This document shows positions 1 through 12,200 of a stretch of DNA of 64,000 bases, piece by piece. Under the pieces are notes generated by a model that did not search any database, was not told the origin of the DNA, and saw only the letters and a program-made list of their open reading frames with translations. Position 1 is the stretch's first letter; each line of letters begins with the position of its first letter. This DNA comes from Metallyticus violacea (Eukaryota; Arthropoda; Insecta; Mantodea; Metallyticidae), in the NCBI GenBank assembly GCA_030762175.1, contig JAUJEO010000021.1:1116001-1180000 (forward strand), in the 5' to 3' direction. Both the position numbers and the translations under genes were made by a program.

Positions 1-6
1 GAAAAG

Positions 7-21
7 AAAAAAAATTTTTTT
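7..21 (+). repeat. 15-bp A/T block of the monomer (first copy)
   Basis: Between 'gaaaag' and 'cgaag' each monomer has an A-run followed by a T-run. Here it is A8T7. Other types read A6T9 (m23, m32), A6-G-T8 (m5, m8, m14, m22, m31, m36, m40), A7T8 (m12, m43), A9T6 (m21, m30), A10T5 (m1) and A11T4 (m39), and all total 15 bp. Exceptions are 13-14 in m7 and m33 and 16 in right-hand m29. AnTn tracts are intrinsically stiff and bent. Confidence 0.9.
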
Positions 22-116
22 CGAAGTTTGGAAACTTCGTTTGAATCACTTTTTTTCCGTTCTTATTTGAGATAACTGGTTCTCTTTCACTATACTAGTT
101 TGATAGCCTCAGTAAA

Positions 117-127
117 GCATATTATGC
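117..127 (+). repeat. GCATATTATGC dyad (first complete copy)
   Basis: Five-base arms GCATA and TATGC around a central T. It is present in most monomers. m2, m16 and m25 read 'gcatatcatgc', which breaks one pair, and monomers with 'aaaacc' lose the outer G. It is a second symmetric element about 35 bp before the 18-bp dyad. Confidence 0.75.
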
Positions 128-160
128 ACAAAGAATCTCGAAAAGAAAAAAGTTTTTTTT

Positions 161-178
161 CGAAGTTTCGAAACTTCG
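161..178 (+). repeat. 18-bp perfect palindrome of the dyad (m19 form)
   Basis: CGAAGTTTCGAAACTTCG is its own reverse complement. It occurs in monomer types m5, m11, m19 and m28 (m28 has lost the first C). Most other types have CGAAGTTTGGAAACTTCG, the same 8-bp arms around a GG spacer, or 'gttagg' variants. Confidence 0.92.
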
Positions 179-311
179 TTTGAATCACTTTTTTTCCGTT
201 CTAACTTGAGATAACTGGTTCTCTTTCATTATACTAGTTTATAGCCTTAGTAAAGCATATTATGTGCAAAGAATCTCGAAAAGAAAAAAAATTTTTTTCG
301 AAGTTTGGAAA

Positions 312-328
312 CTTCGTTAGAATCACTT
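312..328 (+). promoter_or_regulatory. Partial CENP-B-box-like match (first copy in m20)
   Basis: CTTCGTTAGAATCACTT starts in the right arm of the 18-bp dyad. Against the mammalian CENP-B box YTTCGTTGGAARCGGGA it matches 11 of 17 positions, including TTCG and the central A, but lacks the GGG of the essential CGGG half. It recurs in every monomer with 'cttcgttagaatcac'. Protein binding is not shown by the sequence; this is a weak resemblance. Confidence 0.25.
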
Positions 329-3300
329 TTTTTCCGTTCTTATTTTAGATAACTGGTTCTCTTTCATTATACTAATTTGATAGCCTCAGTAAAGCATATT
401 ATGCGCAAAGAATCTCGAAAAGAAAAAAAAATTTTTTCGAAGTTTAGAAACGTCGTTAGAATCACTTTTTTTCCGTTCTTATTTGAGATAACTGGTTCTC
501 TTTCATTATACTAGTTTGATAGCCTCAGAAAAGCATATTATGCGCAAAGAATCTCGAAAAGAAAAAAGTTTTTTTTCGAAGTTTGGAAACTTCGTTTGAA
601 TAACTTTTTTTCCGTTCTTATTTGAGATAACTGGTTCTCTTTCATTATACTAGTTTGATAGCCTCAGAAAAGCATATTATGCGCAAAGAATCTCGAAAAG
701 AAAAAATTTTTTTTTCGAAGTTTGGAAACTTCGTTAGAATCACTTTTTTTCCGTTCTTATTTGAGATTACTGGTTCTCTTTCATTATAGTAGTTTGATAG
801 CCTTAGAAAAGCATATTATGCACAAAGAATCTCGAAAAGAAAAAAGTTTTTTTTCGAAGTTTGGAAACTTCGTTTGAATAACTTTTTTTCCGCTCTTATT
901 TGAGATAACTGGTTCTCTTTCATTATACTAGTTTGATAGCCTCAGTAAAGCATATCATGCACAAAGAATCTCGAAAAGAAAAAAAAATTTTTTCGAAGTT
1001 TGGAAACTTCATTAGAATCACTTTTTTTCCGTTCTTATTTGAGATAACTGGTTCTCTTTCATTATAGTAGTTTGATAGCCTCAGAAAAGCATATTATGCA
1101 CAAAGAATCTCGAAAGGAAAAAAAATTTTTTTCGAAGTTAGGAAACTTAGTTAGAATCACTTTTTTCCGTTCTTATTTGAGATAACTGGTTCTCTTTCAT
1201 TATACTAGTTTGATAGCCTCAGAAAAGCATATTATGCACAAAGAATCTCGAAAAGAAAAAAAATTTTTTTCGAAGTTTGGAAACTTCGTTTGAATCACTT
1301 TTTTTCCGTTCTTATTTGAGATAACTGGTTCTCTTTCACTATACTAGTTTGATAGCCTCAGTAAAGCATATTATGCACAAAGAATCTCGAAAAGAAAAAA
1401 GTTTTTTTTTGAAGTTTCGAAACTTCGTTTGAATCACTTTTTTTCCGTTCTAACTTGAGATAACTGGTTCTCTTTCATTATAATAGTTTATAGCCTTAGT
1501 AAAGCATATTATGTGCAAAGAATCTCGAAAAGAAAAAAATTTTTTTTCGAAGTTTGGAAACTTCTTTAGAATCACTTTTTTTCCGTTCTTATTTTAGATA
1601 ACTGGTTCTCTTTCATTATACTAATTTGATAGCCTAAGTAAAGCATATTATGCGCAAAGAATCTCGAAAAGAAAAAAAAATTTTTTCGAAGTTTGGAAAC
1701 GTCGTTAGAATCACTTTTTTTCCGTTCTTATTTGAGATAACTGGTTCTCTTTCATTATACTAGTTTGATAGCCTCAGAAAGGCATATTATGCGCAAAGAA
1801 TCTCGAAAAGAAAAAAGTTTTTTTTCGAAGTTTGGAAACTTCGTTTGAATAACTTTTTTTCCGTTCTTATTTGAGATAACTGGTTCTCTTTCATTATACT
1901 AGTTTGATAGCTTCAGAAAAGCATATTATGCGCAAAGAATCTCGAAAAGAAAAAATTTTTTTTTCGAAGTTTGGAAACTTCGTTAGAATCACTTTTTTTC
2001 CGTTCTTATTTGAGATTACTGGTTCTCTTTCATTATAGTAGTTTGATAGCCTCAGAAAAGCATATTATGCACAAAGAATCTCGAAAAGAAAAAATTTTTT
2101 TTCGAAGTTTGGAAACTTCTTTAGAATCACTTTTTTTCCGTTTTTATTTGCGATAACTGGTTCTCTTTCATTATACTAGTTTGATAGCCTCAGAAAACCA
2201 TATTATGCGCAAAGAATCTCGAAAAGAAAAAAAATTTTTTTCGAAGTTTGGAAACTTCGTTAGAATCACTTTTTATCCGTTCTTATTTGAGATAACTGGT
2301 TCTCTTTCATTATACTAGTTTGATAGCCTCAGAAAAGCATATTATGCACAAAGAATCTCGAAAAGAAAAAAAAATTTTTTCGAAGTTTGGAAACTTCGTT
2401 AGAATCATTTTTTTTTCCGTTCTTATTTGAAATAACTGAATCTCTTTCATTATACTAGTTTGATAACCTCAGAAAAGCATATTATGCGAAAAGAATCTCG
2501 AAAAGAAAAAAGTTTTTTTTCGAAGTTTGGAAACTTCGTTTGAATATCTTTTTTTCCGTTCTTATTTGAGATAACTGGTTCTCTTTCATTATACTAGTTT
2601 GATAGCCTCAGTAAAGCATATTATGCACAAAGAATCTCGAAAAGAAAAAACATTTTTTTCGAAGTTTGGAAACTTCGTTAGAATCACTTTTTTTCCGTTC
2701 TTATTTGATTTAACTGGTTCTCTTTCATTATACTAGTTTGATAGCCTCAGTAAAGCATATTATGCACAAAATATCTCGAAAAGAAAAAAAATGTTTTTCG
2801 AAGTTTGGAAACTTCATTAGAATCACTTTTTTTCCGTTCTTATTTGAGATAACTGGTTCTCTTTCATTATACTAGTTTGATAGCCTCAGTAAAGCATATT
2901 ATGCGCAAGGAATCTGGAAAAGAAAAAAAAAAATTTTCGAAGTTTGGAAACTTCGTTAGAATCACTTTTTTTCCGTTCTTATTTGAGGTAACTGGTTCTC
3001 TTTCATTATACTAGTTTGATAGCCTCAGAAAAGCATATTATGCGCAAAGAATCTCGAAAAGAAAAAAGTTTTTTTTCGAAGTTCTGAAACTTCTTTTGAA
3101 TAACTTTTTTTCCGTTCTTATTTGAGATAACTGGTTCTCTTTCATTATACTAGTTTGATAGCCTCAGAAAACCATATTATGCGCTAAGAATCTCGAAAAG
3201 AAAAAAATTTTTTTTCGAAGTTAGGAAACTTCTTTAGAATCACTTTTTTTCCGTTCTTATTTGAGATAACTGGTTCTCTTTCACTATACTAGTTTGATAG

Positions 3301-6300
3301 CCTCAGAAAACCATATTATGCGCAAAGAATCTCGAAAAGAAAAAAAATTTTTTTCGAAGTTTGGAAACGTCGTTTGAATCACTTTTTTCCTTTCTTATTT
3401 GAGATAACTGGTTATCTTTCATTATAGTAGTTTGATAGCCTCAGAAAAGCATATTATGAGCAAAGAATCTCGAAATGAAAAAAATTTTTTTTCGAAGTAT
3501 GGAAACTTCCTTAGAATCACTTTTTTTCCATTCTTATTTGAGATAACTGGTTCTCTTTCCTTATACTAGTTTGATAGCCTCAGAAAAGCATATTATGCGC
3601 AAAGAATCTCGAAAAGAAAAAAGTTTTTTTTCGAAGTTTGGAAACTTCGTTTGAATATCTTTTTTTCCGTTCTTATTTGAGATAACTGGTTCTCTTTCAT
3701 TATACTAGTTTGATAGCCTCAGAAAAGCATATTATGCACAAAGAATCTCGAAAAGAAAAAAAATTTTTTTCGAAGTTAGGAAACTTCGTTAGAATCACTT
3801 TTTTTCCGCTCTTATTTGAGATAACTGTTTCTCTTTCATTATACTAGTTTGATAGCCTCAGCAAAGCATATTATGCACAAAGAATCTCTAAAAGAAAAAA
3901 AAAATTTTTCGAAATTTGGAACTTCGTTTGAATCACTTTTTTTCCGTTCTTATTTGAGATAACTGGTTCTCTTTCATTATACTAGTTTGATAGCCTCAGT
4001 AAAGCATATCATGCACAAAGAATCTCGAAAAGAAAAAAAATTTTTTTCGAAGTTTGGAAACTTCATTAGAATCACTTTTTTTCCGTTCTTATTTGAGATA
4101 ACTGGTTCTCTTTCATTATAGTAGTTTGATAGCCTCAGAAAAGCATATTATGCACAAAGAATCTCGAAAAGAAAAAAAATTTTTTTCGAAGTTAGGAAAC
4201 TTCGTTAGAATCACTTTTTTCCGTTCTTATTTGAGATAACTGGTTCTCTTTCATTATACTAGTTTGATAGCCTCAATAAAGCATATTATGCACAAAGAAT
4301 CTCAAAGAAAAAAAATTTTTTTCGAAGTTTGCAAACTTCGTTTGAATCACTTTTTTTCCGTTCTTATTTGAGATAACTGGTTCTCTTTCACTATACTAGT
4401 TTGATAGCCTCAGTAAAGCATATTATGCACAAAGAATCTCGAAAAGAAAAAAGTTTTTTTTCGAAGTTTCGAAACTTCGTTTGAATCCCTTTTTTTCCGT
4501 TCTAACTTGAGATAACTGGTTCTCTTTCATTATACTAGTTTGATAGCCTCAGTAAAGCATATTATGTGCAAAGAATCTCGAAAAGAAAAAAAATTTTTTA
4601 AGAAGTTTGGAAACTTCGTTAGAATCACTTTTTTTCCGTTCTTATTTTAGATAACTGGTTCTCTTTCATTATACTAATTTGATAGCCTCAGTAAAGCATA
4701 TTATGCGCAAAGAATTTCGAAAAGAAAAAAAAATTTTTCGAAGTTTGGAAACGTCGTTAGAATCACTTTTTTTCCGTTCTTATTTGAGATAACTGGTTCT
4801 CTTTCATTATACTAGTTTGATAGCCTCAGAAAGGCATATTATGCGCAAAGAATCTCGAAAAGAAAAAAGTTTTTTTTCGAAGTTTGGAAACTTCGTTTGA
4901 ATAACTTTTTTCCGTTCTTATTTGAGATAACTGGTTCTCTTTCATTATACTAGTTTGATAGCCTCAGAAAAGCATATTATGCGCAAAGAATCTCGAAAAG
5001 AAAAAATTTTTTTTTCGAAGTTTGGAAACTTCTTTAGAATCACTTTTTTTCCGTTTTTATTTGCGATAACTGGTTCTCTTTCATTATACTAGTTTGATAG
5101 CCTCAGAAAACCATATTATGCGCAAAGAATCTCGAAAAGAAAAAAAATTTTTTTCGAAGTTTGGAAACTTCGTTATAATCACTTTTTATCCGTTCTTATT
5201 TGAGATAACTGGTTCTCTTTCACTATACTAGTTTGATAGCCTCAGTAAAGCATATTATGCACAAAGAATCTCGAAAGAAAAAAGTTTTTTTTCGAAGTTT
5301 CGAAACTTCGTTTGACTCACTTTTTTTCCGTTCTAATTTGACATAACTGGTTCTCTTTCATTATACTAGTTTGATAGCCTCATTAAAGCATATTATGTGC
5401 AAAGAATCTCGAAAAGAAAAAAATTTTTTTTCGAATTTTGGAAACTTCGTTAGAATCACTTTTTTTCCGTTCTTATTTTAGGTAACTGGTTCTCTTTCAT
5501 TATACTAATTTGATAGCCTCAGTAAAGCATATTATGCGCAAAGAATCTTGAAAAGAAAAAAAATTTTTTTCGAAGTTTGGAAACGTCGTTAGAATCACTT
5601 TTTTTCCGTTCTTATTTGAGATAACTGGTTCTCTTTCATTATACTAGTTTGATAGCCTCAGAAAAGCATATTATGCGCAAAGAATCTCGAAAAGAAAAAA
5701 GTTTTTTTTCGAAGTTTGGAAACTTCGTTTGAATAACTTTTTTTCCGTTCTTATTTGAGATAACTGGTTCTCTTTCATTATTCTAGTTTGAAGCCTCAGT
5801 AAAGCATATTATGCACAAAATATCTCGAAAAGAAAAAAAATGTTTTTCGAAGTTTGGAAACTTCATTAGAATCACTTTTTTTCCGCTCTTATTTGAGATA
5901 ACTGGTTCTCTTTCATTATACTAGTTTGATAGCCTCAGTAAAGCATATCATGCACAAAGAATCTCGAAAAGAAAAAAAATTTTTTTCGAAGTTTGGAAAC
6001 TTCATTAGAATCACTTTTTTTCCGTTCTTATTTGAGATAACTGGTTCTCTTTCATTATAGTAGTTTGATAGCCTCAGAAAAGCATATTATGCACAAAGAA
6101 TCTCGAAAAGAAAAAAATTTTTTTTCGAAGTTAGGAAACTTCGTTAGAATCACTTTTTTCCGTTCTTATTTGAGATAACTGGTTCTCTTTCATTATACTA
6201 GTTTGATAGCCTCAGCAAAGCATATTATGCACAAAGAATCTCGAAAAGAAAAAAAAATTTTTTCGAAGTTTGGAAACTTCGTTTGAATCACTTTTTTTCC

Positions 6301-6732
6301 GTTCTTATTTGAGATAACTGGTTCTCTTTCACTATACTAGTTTGATAGCCTCAGTAAAGCATATTATGCACAAAGAATCTCGAAAAGAAAAAAGTTTTTT
6401 TTCGAAGTTTCGAAACTTCGTTTGAATCACTTTTTTTCCGTTCTAACTTGAGATAACTGGTTCTCTTTCATTATACTAGTTTATAGCCTTAGTAAAGCAT
6501 ATTATGTGCAAAGAATCTCGAAAAGAAAAAAAATTTTTTTCGAAGTTTGGAAACTTCGTTAGAATCACTTTTTTTCCGTTCTTATTTTAGATAACTGGTT
6601 CTCTTTCATTATACTAATTTGATAGCCTCAGTAAAGCATATTATGCGCAAAGAATCTCGAAAAGAAAAAAAAATTTTTTCGAAGTTTAGAAACGTCGTTA
6701 GAATCACTTTTTTTCCGTTCTTATTTGAGATA

Positions 6733-8118
6733 ACTGGTTCTCTTTCATTATACTAGTTCGATAGCCTCAGCAAACCATATTATTCACAAAGAATCTCGAA
6801 AAGAAAAAATTTTTTTTTCGAAGTTTGGAAACGTCGTTTGAATCACTTTTATTCCGTTCTTATTTGAGATAACTGGTTCTCTTTCACTATACTGGTTTGA
6901 TAGCCTCAGTAAAGCATATTATGCACAAAGAATCTCGAAAGAAAAAAGTTTTTTTTCGAAGTTTCGAAACTTCGTTTGAATCACTTTTTTTCCGTTCTTA
7001 TTTGAGATAACTGGTTCTCTTTCATTATACTAGTTTGATAGCCTCAGTAAAGCATATTATGCACAAAGAATCTCGAAAAGAAAAAAAATTTTTTCCAAGT
7101 TTGGAAACTTCATTAGAATCACTTTTTTCCGTTCTTATTTGAGATAACTGGTTCTCTTTCATTATACTAGTTTGATAGCCTCAGTAAAGCATATTATGCG
7201 CAAAGAATCTGGAAAAGAAAAAAAATTTTTTTCGAAGTTTGGAAACTTCGTTAGAATCACTTTTTTTCCGTTCTTGTTTGAGATAACTGGGTTCTCTTTC
7301 ATTATACTAGTTTGATAGCCTCAGAAAAGCATATTATGCGCAAAGAATCTCGAAAAGAAAAAAGTTTTTTTTCGAAGTTCTGAAACTTCTTTTGAATAAC
7401 TTTTTTTCCGTTCTTATTTGAGATAACTGGTTCTCTTTCATTATACTAGTTTGATAGCCTCAGCAAACCATATTATGCACAAAGAATCTCGAAAAGAAAA
7501 AAATTTTTTTTCGAAGTTAGGAAACTTCTTTAGAATCACTTTTTTTCCGTTCATATTTGAGATAACTAGTTCTCTTTCATTATACTAATTAGATAGCCTC
7601 AGAAAAGCATATTACGCGCAAAGAATCTCGAAAATAAAAAAATTTTTTTAGAACTTTGGAAACTTCTTTAGAATCACTTTTTTTCCGTTCTTATTTGAGA
7701 TAACTGGTTCTCTTTCATTATACTAGTTTGATAGCCTCAGAAAACCATATTATGCGCAAAGAATCTCGAAAAGAAAAAAAATTTTTTTCGAAGTTTGGAA
7801 ACGTCGTTTGAATCACTTTTTTCCGTTCTTATTTGAGATAACTGGTTATCTTTCATTATAGTAGTTTGATAGCCTCAGAAAAGCATATTATGAGCAAAGA
7901 ATCTCGAAATGAAAAAAATTTTTTTTCGAAGTATGGAAACTTCCTTAGAATCACTTTTTTTCCATTCTTATTTGAGATAACTGGTTCTCTTTCCTTATAC
8001 TAGTTTGATAGCCTCAGAAAAGCATATTATGCGCAAAGAATCTCGAAAAGAAAAAAGTTTTTTTTCGAAGTTTGGAAACTTCGTTAGAATCACTTTTTTT
8101 CCGTTCTTATTTGAGATA
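6733..8118 (+). repeat. N-block copy 1: ten extra diverged monomers between m21 and m22
   Basis: Ten monomers (1,386 bp) not found in the 45-mer. N1 has 'agttcgatagcc' and 'attattcac' (6757-6785); N2 resembles m11; N3 has 'ttttttccaag'; N4 resembles m39 ('aatctggaaaag') with 'actgggttc'; N5 resembles m40 ('gttctgaaac'); N6 resembles m41; N7 is distinctive ('actaattagatag', 'attacgcgc', 'gaaaataaaa', 'tagaactttgg', about 7587-7656); N8-N10 resemble m42-m44. It therefore looks like an old, diverged paralogue of m38-m44 with extra members. Confidence 0.8.
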
Positions 8119-8639
8119 ACTGGTTCTCTTTCATTATACTAGTTTGATAGCCTCAGAAAAGCATATTATGCGCAAAGAATCTCGAAAAGAAAAAAGTTTT
8201 TTTTCGAAGTTTGGAAACTTCGTTTGAATAACTTTTTTTCCGTTCTTATTTGAGATAACTGGTTCTCTTTCATTATACTAGTTTGATAGCCTCAGAAAAG
8301 CATATTATGCGCAAAGAATCTCGAAAAGAAAAAATTTTTTTTTCGAAGTTTGGAAACTTCGTTAGAATCACTTTTTTTCCGTTCTTATTTGAGATTACTG
8401 GTTCTCTTTCATTATAGTAGTTTGATAGCCTTAGAAAAGCATATTATGCACAAAGAATCTCGAAAAGAAAAAAGTTTTTTTTCGAAGTTTGGAAACTTCG
8501 TTTGAATAACTTTTTTTCCGCTCTTATTTGAGATAACTGGTTCTCTTTCATTATACTAGTTTGATAGCCTCAGTAAAGCATATCATGCACAAAGAATCTC
8601 GAAAAGAAAAAAAAATTTTTTCGAAGTTTGGAAACTTCA

Positions 8640-8689
8640 TTAGAATCACTTTTTTTCCGTTCTTATTTGAGATAACTGGTTCTCTTTCA
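8640..8689 (+). other. Recombination junction m25 to m42
   Basis: Upstream is m25 ('cttcattag'), downstream is m42 ('ctttcac' then 'cagaaaacc'). The breakpoint cannot be placed more finely because the parents are identical between these sites. It is in register, so no monomer is broken in length. Confidence 0.85.
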
Positions 8690-9229
8690 CTATACTAGTT
8701 TGATAGCCTCAGAAAACCATATTATGCGCAAAGAATCTCGAAAAGAAAAAAAATTTTTTTCGAAGTTTGGAAACGTCGTTTGAATCACTTTTTTCCTTTC
8801 TTATTTGAGATAACTGGTTATCTTTCATTATAGTAGTTTGATAGCCTCAGAAAAGCATATTATGAGCAAAGAATCTCGAAATGAAAAAAATTTTTTTTCG
8901 AAGTATGGAAACTTCCTTAGAATCACTTTTTTTCCATTCTTATTTGAGATAACTGGTTCTCTTTCCTTATACTAGTTTGATAGCCTCAGAAAAGCATATT
9001 ATGCGCAAAGAATCTCGAAAAGAAAAAAGTTTTTTTTCGAAGTTTGGAAACTTCGTTTGAATATCTTTTTTTCCGTTCTTATTTGAGATAACTGGTTCTC
9101 TTTCATTATACTAGTTTGATAGCCTCAGAAAAGCATATTATGCACAAAGAATCTCGAAAAGAAAAAAAATTTTTTTCGAAGTTAGGAAACTTCGTTAGAA
9201 TCACTTTTTTTCCGCTCTTATTTGAGATA

Positions 9230-12200
9230 ACTGTTTCTCTTTCATTATACTAGTTTGATAGCCTCAGCAAAGCATATTATGCACAAAGAATCTCTAAAAG
9301 AAAAAAAAAATTTTTCGAAATTTGGAACTTCGTTTGAATCACTTTTTTTCCGTTCTTATTTGAGATAACTGGTTCTCTTTCATTATACTAGTTTGATAGC
9401 CTCAGTAAAGCATATCATGCACAAAGAATCTCGAAAAGAAAAAAAATTTTTTTCGAAGTTTGGAAACTTCATTAGAATCACTTTTTTTCCGTTCTTATTT
9501 GAGATAACTGGTTCTCTTTCATTATAGTAGTTTGATAGCCTCAGAAAAGCATATTATGCACAAAGAATCTCGAAAAGAAAAAAAATTTTTTTCGAAGTTA
9601 GGAAACTTCGTTAGAATCACTTTTTTCCGTTCTTATTTGAGATAACTGGTTCTCTTTCATTATACTAGTTTGATAGCCTCAATAAAGCATATTATGCACA
9701 AAGAATCTCAAAGAAAAAAAATTTTTTTCGAAGTTTGCAAACTTCGTTTGAATCACTTTTTTTCCGTTCTTATTTGAGATAACTGGTTCTCTTTCACTAT
9801 ACTAGTTTGATAGCCTCAGTAAAGCATATTATGCACAAAGAATCTCGAAAAGAAAAAAGTTTTTTTTCGAAGTTTCGAAACTTCGTTTGAATCCCTTTTT
9901 TTCCGTTCTAACTTGAGATAACTGGTTCTCTTTCATTATACTAGTTTGATAGCCTCAGTAAAGCATATTATGTGCAAAGAATCTCGAAAAGAAAAAAAAT
10001 TTTTTAAGAAGTTTGGAAACTTCGTTAGAATCACTTTTTTTCCGTTCTTATTTTAGATAACTGGTTCTCTTTCATTATACTAATTTGATAGCCTCAGTAA
10101 AGCATATTATGCGCAAAGAATTTCGAAAAGAAAAAAAAATTTTTCGAAGTTTGGAAACGTCGTTAGAATCACTTTTTTTCCGTTCTTATTTGAGATAACT
10201 GGTTCTCTTTCATTATACTAGTTTGATAGCCTCAGAAAGGCATATTATGCGCAAAGAATCTCGAAAAGAAAAAAGTTTTTTTTCGAAGTTTGGAAACTTC
10301 GTTTGAATAACTTTTTTCCGTTCTTATTTGAGATAACTGGTTCTCTTTCATTATACTAGTTTGATAGCCTCAGAAAAGCATATTATGCGCAAAGAATCTC
10401 GAAAAGAAAAAATTTTTTTTTCGAAGTTTGGAAACTTCTTTAGAATCACTTTTTTTCCGTTTTTATTTGCGATAACTGGTTCTCTTTCATTATACTAGTT
10501 TGATAGCCTCAGAAAACCATATTATGCGCAAAGAATCTCGAAAAGAAAAAAAATTTTTTTCGAAGTTTGGAAACTTCGTTATAATCACTTTTTATCCGTT
10601 CTTATTTGAGATAACTGGTTCTCTTTCACTATACTAGTTTGATAGCCTCAGTAAAGCATATTATGCACAAAGAATCTCGAAAGAAAAAAGTTTTTTTTCG
10701 AAGTTTCGAAACTTCGTTTGACTCACTTTTTTTCCGTTCTAATTTGACATAACTGGTTCTCTTTCATTATACTAGTTTGATAGCCTCATTAAAGCATATT
10801 ATGTGCAAAGAATCTCGAAAAGAAAAAAATTTTTTTTCGAATTTTGGAAACTTCGTTAGAATCACTTTTTTTCCGTTCTTATTTTAGGTAACTGGTTCTC
10901 TTTCATTATACTAATTTGATAGCCTCAGTAAAGCATATTATGCGCAAAGAATCTTGAAAAGAAAAAAAATTTTTTTCGAAGTTTGGAAACGTCGTTAGAA
11001 TCACTTTTTTTCCGTTCTTATTTGAGATAACTGGTTCTCTTTCATTATACTAGTTTGATAGCCTCAGAAAAGCATATTATGCGCAAAGAATCTCGAAAAG
11101 AAAAAAGTTTTTTTTCGAAGTTTGGAAACTTCGTTTGAATAACTTTTTTTCCGTTCTTATTTGAGATAACTGGTTCTCTTTCATTATTCTAGTTTGAAGC
11201 CTCAGTAAAGCATATTATGCACAAAATATCTCGAAAAGAAAAAAAATGTTTTTCGAAGTTTGGAAACTTCATTAGAATCACTTTTTTTCCGCTCTTATTT
11301 GAGATAACTGGTTCTCTTTCATTATACTAGTTTGATAGCCTCAGTAAAGCATATCATGCACAAAGAATCTCGAAAAGAAAAAAAATTTTTTTCGAAGTTT
11401 GGAAACTTCATTAGAATCACTTTTTTTCCGTTCTTATTTGAGATAACTGGTTCTCTTTCATTATAGTAGTTTGATAGCCTCAGAAAAGCATATTATGCAC
11501 AAAGAATCTCGAAAAGAAAAAAATTTTTTTTCGAAGTTAGGAAACTTCGTTAGAATCACTTTTTTCCGTTCTTATTTGAGATAACTGGTTCTCTTTCATT
11601 ATACTAGTTTGATAGCCTCAGCAAAGCATATTATGCACAAAGAATCTCGAAAAGAAAAAAAAATTTTTTCGAAGTTTGGAAACTTCGTTTGAATCACTTT
11701 TTTTCCGTTCTTATTTGAGATAACTGGTTCTCTTTCACTATACTAGTTTGATAGCCTCAGTAAAGCATATTATGCACAAAGAATCTCGAAAAGAAAAAAG
11801 TTTTTTTTCGAAGTTTCGAAACTTCGTTTGAATCACTTTTTTTCCGTTCTAACTTGAGATAACTGGTTCTCTTTCATTATACTAGTTTATAGCCTTAGTA
11901 AAGCATATTATGTGCAAAGAATCTCGAAAAGAAAAAAAATTTTTTTCGAAGTTTGGAAACTTCGTTAGAATCACTTTTTTTCCGTTCTTATTTTAGATAA
12001 CTGGTTCTCTTTCATTATACTAATTTGATAGCCTCAGTAAAGCATATTATGCGCAAAGAATCTCGAAAAGAAAAAAAAATTTTTTCGAAGTTTAGAAACG
12101 TCGTTAGAATCACTTTTTTTCCGTTCTTATTTGAGATAACTGGTTCTCTTTCATTATACTAGTTCGATAGCCTCAGCAAACCATATTATTCACAAAGAAT

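Larger units (their letters stand above)
1..2079 (+). repeat. Nine-monomer sub-period inside the 45-mer (m18-m23 vs m27-m32)
   Basis: 1 to about 830 and 1250 to about 2079 are similar at an offset of 1,249 bp (nine monomers): 'ctttcac' at 86/1335, 'agtttatagccttag' near 235/1484, 'aaacgtcg' near 447/1696, the 'gaataac' monomer and the A6T9 monomer follow in the same order. They differ at fixed sites (for example 'tttagaaacg' vs 'tttggaaacg', 'gccttag' vs 'gcctcag'), so this layer is older than the 45-mer amplification. It recurs in every unit that keeps m17-m33. Confidence 0.75.
1..3823 (+). repeat. HOR unit C0: m18 (partial) to m45, 5' truncated by the window
   Basis: The window opens inside monomer type m18 (1-74) and runs through m19-m45 as 27 complete monomers. 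Diagnostic sites include m20 'agtttatagccttag' (about 235), m21 'tttagaaacgtcg' (about 443), m24 'agccttagaaaag' (about 799), m26 'cgaaagg' (about 1111), m35 with an expanded T-run (about 2406), m37 'aaaaaacattt' (about 2645), m39 'aaggaatctgg' (about 2907), and m42 with 'cctttc' instead of 'ccgttc' (3389). m36 reads 'gcgaaaag'. It ends where the m1 marker 'actgtttctc' starts at 3824. Confidence 0.85.
3824..9229 (+). repeat. HOR unit C1: 39 monomers (m1-m21, N-block, m22-m25, m42-m45)
   Basis: Starts at the m1 marker 'actgtttctc' (3824). It contains m1-m21, then the 10-monomer N-block (6733-8118), then m22-m25, and jumps directly to m42 near 8687, skipping m26-m41. Counts add up as 21+10+4+4=39. 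The m15 marker 'ttctagtttgaagcc' is at 5781. Relative to the 55-monomer unit C2 this is an internal loss of 16 monomers, best explained by the junction of a 5,406-bp tandem duplication. Confidence 0.85.

Noticed and set aside
161..178. Heat-shock element (GAAnnTTC occurs twice in the 18-bp palindrome)
   Set aside because: The third unit is not at the required 5-bp spacing, and the motif is a by-product of the palindrome.
1971..2156. A 61-codon open frame repeated eleven times (1971, 15005, 25680, 31923, 36360, 41906, 48147, 49396, 51197, 56188, 60488)
   Set aside because: It starts at TTG, not ATG, and is just the m32-m33 monomer pair read in a frame left open because the m33 A/T block is one base short. 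Its product is two copies of the same translated satellite. Its only value is as a marker of m32.
4274..4280. AATAAA polyadenylation signal in m4 ('cctcaataaagc')
   Set aside because: One base change in a single monomer type in non-genic repeat; there is no transcript evidence, and 'cagtaaag' is the usual form.
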